DNA from: Craspedostauros australis
Lineage: Eukaryota; Bacillariophyta; Bacillariophyceae; Mastogloiales; Achnanthaceae
Direction: 5' to 3'
Assembly: GCA_026770025.1 (NCBI GenBank)
Contig: JAMXDE010000089.1
Coordinates: 1 to 64,000 of the forward strand
DNA length: 64,000 nucleotides
In this document: in pieces, positions 9,688 to 18,800 of the stretch
Layout: each line of letters starts with the position of its first letter
How positions within the stretch are numbered: position 1 is the stretch's first letter
Made by a program: the position numbers and the translations under genes
Notes under the pieces: model-generated
Databases searched by the model: none
Told to the model about the DNA's origin: nothing
The model's input: the letters and a program-made list of their open reading frames with translations, nothing else

Positions 9688-10323
9688 TTGTGTGGACAGG
9701 GCGACCAACAACAACTAACCAAGGCAAACGCCCAAGCCCTCATCATCACACTCCCATCCATTGAGACACTGATCGAGAAAGGAACCCAACTTCACCGCGC
9801 GAATGATGACGCTCACGGTGGAACTGAACCCATGCAAACAACCATCCCTCTTCCCAATCTTCAACCAAAACACATCCGATATGTCCTCCAATGTATCTAC
9901 ACAGCCAAGATATCTTTCAATGACAGCGTTCGTGACAACGCTGCTGCTCACACCGGCACTCATGTTGGCGCTCACACCAACGCTCACCACGATGCAGATG
10001 CCTCTCACCAGCCAACTTCCATCCTCACTGGACAGGACGATCGGCAACAGCTGATCCTTGTGGCCAACGAGTTCGGCTTCTGGCTACTCAAGCTTGTTCT
10101 GGAAATGGAGTTGGCCCACAAGCATCTCACAGAGGACACCACGATAGATGCGTTGATATTCGCTGATCAACACAACTGCGTGGTGTCGAACGATACAGCA
10201 ATGAGAGTGGCAGCTGAAAGTGAGAAAGATATGTCCACTCATCTAGATTTAAGCAAACTGATTCTGCAACCCCCAACTGATGATAAGTATTTTTGTCCTC
10301 CGCGGTGGGAGAACGGAGAGTGA
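9688..10323 (+). CDS. BTB/POZ-domain reading frame, unit A (no ATG at start)
   Basis: About 211 residues, with the frame opening earlier around RTDTIFLCGQGDQ. The C-terminal half of a BTB/POZ fold is recognisable: HIRYVLQCIYTAKISF (the conserved xxLxxIYT strand-helix), LILVANEFGFWLLKLVLE, and DALIFADQHNCVVSNDTAMRVAAE, which follows the BTB A(N/D)xxxLxxLKxxCE and LLxxADxHxxxxL patterns. A His/Ala/Thr-rich insertion (about residues 85-105) lies between them. No ATG precedes the domain in this frame, and the frame overlaps the end of the ankyrin frame in units X and B. It may therefore be a 3' exon of an ANK-BTB gene joined by an unseen intron, or a decayed fusion. BTB proteins usually recruit CUL3; that role is family knowledge, not shown here. 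Confidence 0.6.
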   Translation: MCGQGDQQQLTKANAQALIITLPSIETLIEKGTQLHRANDDAHGGTEPMQTTIPLPNLQPKHIRYVLQCIYTAKISFNDSVRDNAAAHTGTHVGAHTNAHHDADASHQPTSILTGQDDRQQLILVANEFGFWLLKLVLEMELAHKHLTEDTTIDALIFADQHNCVVSNDTAMRVAAESEKDMSTHLDLSKLILQPPTDDKYFCPPRWENGE

Positions 10324-10980
10324 TGGTATTGATGAGTACAGTCGTATGTTCATGGTGGAGCTGTACAAGGTTGTAGATGAGGATGAGGGCACAGTACTAT
10401 ATCTGCTCGTGCAATAGAACGCTGTGATAAAGGCACCAGATGTTTGAAGAGATTGAAGGGCTGGATACTGCTTCCACGCTACCTCCTCCTTGTCTATGAC
10501 TTGTCCGGTCCGCTCTCTACAGTACATACGCACACGGGGATGTTGCCGATGTCATTCACGAGCAGGTTGGACGTCCGTGGTTCCATCCATGCCCCGCCAT
10601 GAGCATCGTTGTTGGTTCGTTGCGCAGACAATGGACACATGGCAGCATCATTTTCACAAGCCGTGCGGTCGTCGCGGTGCGGTCGTCACCGTGCCGCCGG
10701 ATTCGCACACAGAGCACTCTACTCCAAGTCACACTGCCAAGCAGATCCAAAGCGACAGTGCCGGTGCCAGCCGATCCAAGTTTCTGGAAGAGGCAATCTA
10801 CGAAGAGCACATGGCGAACAAGGCAGAGGGAAATGATGAGAAGCCGCGAGGAGCATGGTTGCTGCGCGGTTCTATCGACCGTCCCGTATCACGCTATCGT
10901 TCTCATCTTTCCCGGAGTTGCACTTCCGCCATTACGCCAAAACTGCAGTCAAGCCCCTTGCCAAGCCCCAGGAGGAGCGA
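10324..10980 (+). other. Degenerate or exonic stretch after the BTB frame
   Basis: Just after the BTB stop, another phase stays open and is conserved in all four copies (10316 to about 10413). It has the pattern IDEYSRMFM..LYKV.DEDEGTVLYL, which suggests a further exon or a frameshifted continuation of the BTB protein. From about 10420 onward several frames are open in some copies and broken in others. I see no recognisable domain there. The stretch recurs at 26475-27140, 43191-43856 and 55020-55676. Confidence 0.4.
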
Positions 10981-11622
10981 TCACTCGTTGTTGAAGCAAC
11001 AAATTCCGGGGCCACCATCCATTCCAATCTTCGAAGCGATCAGTGCCAGTGTGGCGGAAAGACAGGAACCGACGAGCCAGCCCAGTCCAAGCATCCAGAG
11101 AGCTTGACGAGCAACAGAAGAAACCAACGAATCAACCAACGAACCAACCAGCAACCCCATGCAGAGTGTGAGTGCCGTATTGCGGATCATGGTTGACACA
11201 GAGTTTCCGTATGGTAGAAGAAGCACATGGTCAGCGATCCATGGCCCATGCGCACCGTATCCCCACATGTCCTCCTTTGTGGTGTTCCCAACTTCATTTG
11301 TGAGGCGGATGTTCCTGTCAATCACCTCGGTTGAGCATCGATGCTCTGCAAGTCGTGAGCCAAGACGATGGCGCTCATGCCTCAGGATAGAATGCACATG
11401 GTATGATATGTTGGTGGTCTGTGAGGCAGAAACACTGGAGATGGCACGGTATCGCTTCGCCTGTTGATTGCTGAACGTGTCAGCCCATCCCAACACGCAA
11501 TGTGATGTTGATTTGGTGTTGAGGACTCTTGTTGCCCACGCAGATGGTGATGCTTGCAATGCAGTGGGATGGCAACCAGCCAAGTCCAAATGAGATGGGT
11601 CGCAAGCAACAGAGGCAGTCAC
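10981..11622 (-). CDS. Hypothetical multi-helix membrane protein, unit A
   Basis: Minus-strand open frame of about 213 codons, conserved with few changes in units A and C and in B. The C-terminal third holds two hydrophobic helices: around CMGLLVGSLVDSLV, and LGWLVGSCLSATLAL followed by ASKIGMDG. The part before them is polar (VIDRNIRLTNEVGNTTKED, then a Trp/Gly-rich turn). The annotated first residue is not ATG and the frame runs upstream without a clear ATG, so the true N-terminus probably lies in another exon. Copia-3 is inserted 12 codons before the stop in the unit X copy. I do not recognise the family. Confidence 0.45.
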   Translation of the reverse strand: MTASVACDPSHLDLAGCHPTALQASPSAWATRVLNTKSTSHCVLGWADTFSNQQAKRYRAISSVSASQTTNISYHVHSILRHERHRLGSRLAEHRCSTEVIDRNIRLTNEVGNTTKEDMWGYGAHGPWIADHVLLLPYGNSVSTMIRNTALTLCMGLLVGSLVDSLVSSVARQALWMLGLGWLVGSCLSATLALIASKIGMDGGPGICCFNNE

Positions 11623-11910
11623 ATCGGTGGCTTCATTGGTGGCTTCATCTTTGTTCGAGGCATTGGTTCACACCTCAAGTTGGTGCTTGCGATGGCAGGC
11701 GGATGAGGGTCAACGGTATTGCAGATGCCACGATGACGCAAGCAAGCAAGGGTCATGGTGCACATGGTGGTGGTGATGACAGCTCTCTCTCTCTCCTTCT
11801 GTCTCTCTGTCTCCGGAGCCTTTCGCGTTGTTTGCTTCAAATTGATGTGGTGTTGATTGTGACTGATGTCGAGTTGTTGGAGGCAGGCTCAAGGCCACAA
11901 GACCGTCCAG

Positions 11911-12036
11911 GAACACCCAACATTTTGTCCGATTTTCACTTTTCTATCTCGTGACTTACTTTAACGGGACTCCATACACGGCGTTGAGACAGAAAAGTGA
12001 ATCAGCCGAAATCCCAAAAAGCAGACTTAGGGTTAC
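11911..12036. repeat. Harb-1 copy 1 left inverted-repeat arm, outer part
   Basis: The arm matches, inverted, the right end (24222-24637). It continues at 21179-21470 after the nested Copia-2. The outermost 40 bases are nearly perfect inverted repeats, then homology continues with scattered differences (for example GCGTTGAGACAGAAAAGTGA on both sides) into the CCGGACA minisatellite. The last five bases here, GTTAC (12032-12036), are the Copia-2 target duplication. Confidence 0.85.
12032..12036. repeat. Target-site duplication of Copia-2, left copy (GTTAC)
   Basis: GTTAC here and at 21174-21178 flanks Copia-2. The other Harb-1 copy has a single GTTAC at the equivalent uninterrupted position (56728-56732), so the 5-bp duplication and exact element ends are proved inside this window. 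Confidence 0.95.
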
Positions 12037-12724
12037 AGTTAGGATTCGGGCGTAGTCGGCGCGAATCGGTGGAGGATGTCTCTTGAATCTGCCAGCTTCG
12101 GGATAGCCGTGTGATGCAGTTCAAGAGAGGTGTACTGATTGAAGAGTTGTTACTGTAACGATGAGTAGATGAGTGCTTTGTAGCTAATCCTTGTCTGTGT
12201 TTATTATGAGTTAGCTTGTAGTGTTAGTAGGGTGAAGAAACGATGCCACACAACTTGGCGAGACCCTGCACTGATGTACTTGGTTCAGTGCTACAGGGTA
12301 TACAGTCATTACAGCGCCTTGCTCTCCACATACGTAGATACACTGCAGTGTAGATCATGGCATGTGGCAGTGACGACCATGAAGCAGTGGCTGTGGTTGG
12401 AGCTGGCTCTCGGATTCCATTGTTTGAGTTGAAGCAGGTTGGATACACGCGTTAAGACCACGGCAGTGGTGCAGTAGTCATCAGCATGGAGGGAATCAAA
12501 GTATGTTGTAGTAAAAGGATCTGAGGAGCATATAGTTCCCAAGGTGGGATGTGAGTCAGGTTGGTCATGTTTGGGTCATGATGGATTCGTGAATGGAGGA
12601 GAGAAAGGAGGAGAAAAGATTTGGTGGTCGATCAAGTCGGAAGATTTCGCGCCAAAACCAAGAATTTCTCCCATCAGGTTGATACCGTGTTCGGTAATAG
12701 TCTGTCCCTCATTGAATCTCAACT
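12037..12724 (-). repeat. Copia-2 3' LTR (688 bp)
   Basis: On the plus strand AGTTAGGATT...TCTCAACT. The ends form the inverted repeat AGTT/AACT instead of the usual TG...CA. I found no difference from the other LTR (20486-21173) when reading them side by side. Confidence 0.95.
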
Positions 12725-12733
12725 CTCCCTCTC
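12725..12733 (-). other. Copia-2 polypurine tract
   Basis: Minus strand GAGAGGGAG immediately before the 3' LTR; this is the expected plus-strand DNA primer position. Confidence 0.75.
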
Positions 12734-12807
12734 AGTGTTGGGTCGTGATTGGAGTTGTGGTATCGATGAAAACTTCATCCTTCGTTGTTGTTTGTTGTTG
12801 TTGGTCG

Positions 12808-15800
12808 TTACCAACCCATGATCTTGGATCGTAGGTATTCAAAGACTGCGATGGACAGTCCTTTGGTGAAGATGTCAGCCAATTGCTCCGGTGTTGCAAT
12901 ATGCTGGATGCAGATGAAACCTGCCTTGACCCAGTACCAAAAGAAATGCCACTTGGTCAGGAAATGCTTGGTGCGCGCGGTCGGCTGGTGATTGGTGGCG
13001 AGAGAAATACAAGCTTGGTTGTCCTCGAAGACAGTGCACTGGAGATTGGTGTGCAGCGGCATGTCGGTGCCGGCGTTGTTGATCACTTGGCGAATGAGTT
13101 GTTGGATGGGAATCAATGTTCGCATTGCCAGGGAGAGAGCGGCGTACTCGGACTCCATCGTGGATAACGCGATCTCAGTTTGGAGTTTCGACTTCCAGAT
13201 GAGAGGGCATCCACCCAATGTGATGAGATATCCCGTGCGTGATTTCACCGACACTGGATCTTTGCTGTCCTCACGTTGGTAGAGGCCTGCGAAGTCAGCG
13301 TCTACGTAGCACTTGAGGTCGAGTTGCCCTGTAGGGCGAACGATGGTGCCCATGGTTTCAGTGTGCTTGAGATAGCGCATGATGCGCTTGACCGCTTTGG
13401 CGTGTGATCGGCGGGGATCGTGTCCGAAGCGAGCGACTTGGGAGACTGCGAAGGCGAGATCGGGACGAGTGTTCGTTGTGAGGTAGAGCAGCATGCCGAC
13501 GACAGAGCGGTAGTTCCATTTCTCGTTCATGGCTGGTTCATTCTTGCACTGTCCGAGTGCGAGTTGGGTAGTAGGTACCGGGCATGGATTGCAGTTCGAC
13601 ATCTTCGTTGTCTCAAGGACCTTTTTGATCAATCCTGGTTGTCGAAGATGGACAGTATCCGCCTTCGGGTCACGGCAGAGCTCAATCCCCAGGAATTCAG
13701 TGAAGCTGCCTTCCTGGGTAAGCTCGAACCCGAGTTCACGCATTGATGCAATGAAGTCGTCAGCGTCCTTCTTGGTCTTGGAGGCGATTCCTGCATCGTC
13801 AACGTAGAGAACGATCATGATGTTGCGCTTGATGAACAAGCATTGCTCTTGGTCGCAGGCTGTGAAGCCGACTGTGATTAGAGCTCGGATGAGGTGCTCG
13901 TACCACAGGCGCGGGGCGATCGTCAATCCGTAGAGACTTTTGCGAAGTCGGAGACAGGTGTTGGGTCCCTTGCTTGACTTGAAGCCGCGAGGAAGGTGAA
14001 GATGCACAGGCTTGTGGATGGAGGCCTGCACGAAGGCATTCGTGAAGTCGATTGACGTGGTTGTCCAACCCATCACAATGGATGTGCTCAGGAAGATGCG
14101 AACCGATGACCAGGCCACGACTGGCGCGTAGGTGGATGCATCTTCATTCATGAGATCTCCACGGCAACACCAGCGACCCTTGTACTTCTTGATCGTACCA
14201 TCCGGCAAGCGCTTGCGACGGAAGACCCAGGTCCCTGGGAAGATTCGATCGTTGACGACGTCGGCCTTTTGAATCTCTTCCCATGTTCCCTTTTCGGTAA
14301 GTGCCTTGATTTCCTTTTCGGCTGCTTGCATCCACTCATCCTTGTTGTCGTCGCGAATCGCTTCGTCAAAGGAAAGGGTGTCAGGGTCATTGCTGGATGC
14401 CTTGTACGTGGATGAGCGTTCGGCGATATCCAAATCGCCACCTGTTGCGAAGTAGCTCATCATGTGTCCATCAACATAAGTTGGGAAGTTTGTTGAGTCT
14501 CGTTGTGGCTCGATGATCGAGACAGCATAGGCATGTTGTTCGATGTTAGCCCACGCGTGCTCTGGAATACATGTTGCTGTGTCCAGGATGGACGATGGGT
14601 CAACTTCAAGTGTCGATCCGATTTTGTCGGAGACGCGCGTTGCTGGAGCCATCTTGAGAGGTGCCGTGTTGGTTTCGATCATCCCTTGGACAAACTTCTC
14701 GACTTCGAATGCACTTGGCTGTGGCCATGGCCCTGGACGAATCGTCGTGACTTGGCGACGGAGTAGTTCGAATGCGAGACGATAGCGATGATTCTCAGAG
14801 ATGGCGTTCCACACGGAGCGAGTCCTTTTGAAGAATGTGTTTCCACTGATTCTGGATTCGGGAGGAAGAAAACCCTTCATCATCAAGTATTCCGGATCCT
14901 GATACGACCATGGCTCTGGTTTGGCCGATGACATGTAGTCAAAGGCATCGAAGCTGGGGTTCATGATGCCGGTTCGTATGAAAGCACTCAGTCTGTTGAC
15001 GAATTGGCCGACGGCGTAGTCAGTCGCTTGTCTCCTGAGGTCGTCACAACGAATCTCGCAGTGAAGGTCGACTTCGAAGTGTCTCTCCATGTCCGAGTAG
15101 AAGTCCTCGTAGACGTCTTGGAATGGCGTTGGTCCCTCTTCGACCATATCGTCTGGATCCGGCTGCCACCAATCGGCCATGTTGATGCTTGCTTCTTCTG
15201 CTTTAGCCGGCTTTGGGGCGAACGTTGGAAGGACGATGTTGGTTGGTTGTGGATTCAACGTATTGAATCGACCTCGAAGTCTGCGCAATAAGTAGTGAGC
15301 GTCCACCTTGAATTGGTGTAGGTCGATGGAGAGAGAGTCGCTGCCTTCGCGTTGGAGAGGTTCGATTGTATGTAGGCAATCGACGACAGCTTGTGAGAAT
15401 GTTATGATCGACGACGAGTCGGGGTGCAATTCCCTGGGTGTTGTGGCCTGTTCAATCTCTTCCAAGGTAGCTACTGCGGGGCAGAAGTAGTAATCGTCGG
15501 TGTCTTCGTCGTCTAACCATGCGGCTTTGCCTCCCATGCGCGCATACGTGAATCGCTTTGGTTGTTTGCGATTTCTCGTGCTTCGAGGTCTTACTGGCGT
15601 TGGTTCAAGCTTAGGCATGATTGGTGTCATGGAACCGGTTTCAGTTGGTGTCGGATCTGAAGGTGGTAATGGAGTTGCCGGTCCCGAGATTGGTGACTCT
15701 CGGAGAGGTGAGTCAAATTGCGGTTGAAGTGTTCGCTGGTCCGGTGACTCTATAGTAGGGTCAGGTACCGGGGACTCATAGGGAGCTCCCTCTGTCGAAG

Positions 15801-18800
15801 ACATTTGCTTGTTGGCTCCCTCTGAAGCTGGCATCGGAGGGGCGAGAGTTTCACTCATGAGATCCGGGATCTGTTGTGTCGTTGGTTGCGACTCTTTCGC
15901 CAATACCTGTGGCGCTCTTTCACGGATGGTTCGTTGGTTTCGCGCCTCAGTTATCGGTGGTGGAGTATTATCGTCGTTGCGTTGTAACCGGTTGTGGTCT
16001 CGCGTGTCTGATGCGAAGGTGTCGTCCTGCTCCATTGATTCCACATCGTCGTCATCAAATGGATATTGAAAGGTGGTGTCACCAAACATGCGAGTCCATT
16101 CTTCCGATTGATAGCTTGGAAGTTGCTTCAAGTCGGTAGCAATTGTTGCGAACCAGTCGTCGAACACAACATGGAACTGAGGTGTGATCGAACCTGTCCG
16201 TGGTGATAGGACCAGGGGTACGGTTGAAGCATGCTTCGTGGAGAGACCCATGTTCACGTATCTCTCTCCTCTTGGTTCCCATCGGGGTATCTTGCGCCCG
16301 TCGGCCAGTGCTTTGTTAAGGACATAGACTGGGCTGCCCCATACGTGCAGGTTATGAAGTTGCTTGAGGGGGAGACGAATGCGTGACAGAACATCGTAAG
16401 GTGTGAGGCCTGTGGCGGGGTTAGGCACGCGATTGTAGATATACGCGGCATGCACTACGGCCATTGGCCACAGTTGAGCGTCGAACATTGTTGGCCAATG
16501 AATGCTTTGATGCATCATCATGGTTCGGGCCATTGATACAATTGTTCGAATGCTTCGTTCGGCGATTCCATTGTGATGATGAGCGCCGACGCCTGCGAAT
16601 CGATGGACTTGATGGAATATCTCAAGGTGCTTGGAGTATTCGGGTGAGGTGAAGGTAGTTGCGTTATCTGATAGGTAGGATCGCACGGGGACTCCCACAT
16701 CTCGACACATTAGTTCGAACCGTTCCTTGGCCTCAAGGGTAGCGTGTGTGGTTAGCGCTGCTACTGGTTCCACATGAATGTATCCGGAGGCGTGATCGAC
16801 GAAGATGGCTCCGCCTTTGTACATTTCGTTTGGATCACCTTTGCCTCGTCCTGAGAAGAGGCGTCCTGGTGTTCGACCGACGAAGTGGTCCACTGATACT
16901 TGTTGTCCTGGGAACAAGTGGTCGGTGCGCAAAACTCCTTGTTTGTCACGAACGACATGTTGGGTTATTCCTGGTGAAGGGCGACGGTGCAGCTTTCCGA
17001 ATTGACATGCGGCGCAGAGGGGAAGGCTCGTGACCTTTGCCGCAGCTGTGTGCATCTTTCTAGACGATTCTGACCCAGTGAGTGCACCCGAACGCAGCAG
17101 GAACTTCACTCGACTGAAGGATAAGTGTCCGAGACGATAGTGCCACCGAAGAAGTTCCTTTTGCGGTTGGGTGAGGTTCACGTTGTGGTCCGACACGGTA
17201 GAGACGATGGACGTTAGTGCAGCTGGTACATCATGGATGTTGTCGGCGCTGTAGCCGACGGATGTTGGCAACCTTGTGGATTTCTTGTAGTTCGCTACGA
17301 TTGCATTGCGATCGTCGCTTCCCAGGATTCCGCTGAGTTTGCAGGAGGACTTGTCGAATACGATCGTTTCTCCCTGATACTCATCGAGAAGACTGGAAGT
17401 GCTGATTAGCTTGACCTTCGATTCGGGTACATGGAAAGCAGGCAGTCGCAATTTGCGAGGGCTTCCAGTCACATCAAGAACATACCACTCGACAGTTCCC
17501 AACGCATTCACTTGGATTTTCTTGAGGAACCCGTTAAGAAAGGTCGGTCTTGGTGGAGGACTTGGAGTAGAACAGAAATCGTTGAGGTCATTTGTCACAG
17601 AGATTGACGCTCCGCTGTCCCATACAAGTTCGAATGGAGCATCGGGCGAGAGATAACTCTCAGCTTTAGCTGGAGATGCGAAAGCATTGCGATTGGTGAA
17701 ATAGGATGCTAGACCTTGCAGAGTGAGTAGTGCGGGCATGTCATTGTCACATTGTTGTTTTTGATTTCGATCATACATCAAGTCGATTCCGCGAGTTGGG
17801 TACAAGCTCCAGAGGTTTCGTGAGATGGATGAGGTGCGACCTTCCTGGCGGGGCAATTTTGCAGTCGTGAATGGTTGGTTTTTACCATAAGTGGAAGTTT
17901 TCGACTGGTTCCAGTAACGACGTTTTGATCTGTGATTGCGAGTTTTGGTCCGGGCCTGGGGGCGCCACACACGTTTTGTTCGTGGGGATTTTCCTTTCGA
18001 CACGTTTACGGGTTTGGGTCCATCTTGGTCGAGACTTTCCATCACAAGGTCGTAGAGACTGCGTTTCACAGCCCCATTGAAGTGTATGGGACGTTTGTGC
18101 ACTTGCTTGAACCGTTCCTTGACTCGTGCCTTGTTATAGGCTAAATCAGTAGAGTTGATTAAGTTGGGTCTTCGTGGAACGTTCGTGTGGAGGAGGAGTA
18201 GAGTTACGGCGATTAGCATCCAGGCATTAGCTGCCGCGATGTACCACCCATACTCTACTCCGATGGTGATTACTTGGAGTGAAGCGAAGAGGAGAACCAT
18301 TCCAACGATGCTACCGAAGTAGTTGAAGGAGGTGAAGAGGTTCCAGATGAGGGACCACCAGGTGTCTTCGTCTTGGCTGGAGGCGGCTGTGAAGCATGTC
18401 CAAGCAGCCATGTCGATGGAGAGGTTGTCCTGTTTGGGAACGTTCTTGCCCTTTGCCTTCGCCTTGAACTTGAAGTTGTCCTGGTGGCTCTCGGTGTTGT
18501 GCGAGAGACGCCAGCGGCGGCACTTGGCGCACCACATGAACGTCTTGTCGTTGACAAGCTTGCGTTGTGGCTCACCGGGCTTGGGAGCTTTGGACGACCA
18601 GCCCTGACCGGCGTTGCGTTTGGCGTCGCGTTCCTTGGGCTTCTTGAAGTTGTTTCTCTTTCCATCGTTCTTGGAGAAACCCTTGTGTTGCTCGAGAACG
18701 TTGGCGCTTGGATTCTGGACGACGTTGTTGGCGTACGAGTACTTGGGCACGTTGCTATCTCTGGTACGCCTGATGGCATGCCAGCGATTTCCGCGCACTT

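Larger units (their letters stand above)
1..11910. repeat. Duplicated unit A (left edge cut by window)
   Basis: First of several copies of an 11.5-11.8 kb unit. The same gene order and near-identical bases recur at 33238-44717 (B) and 44718-56606 (C), with partial copies at 24638-33237 (X) and 60204-61808 (D). Positions about 1600-8500 match unit C at a constant offset of 44672; the offset becomes 44696 after the minisatellite. The unit ends at CAG (11908-11910), where a Harbinger-like transposon begins. Copies share the Copia-1 insertion at the same place, so the units were amplified after that insertion. Confidence 0.9.

Noticed and set aside
12224-12834. Small open frames inside the Copia-2 LTR
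   Set aside because: They recur identically in the other LTR and have no domain character. They are chance frames in an LTR.
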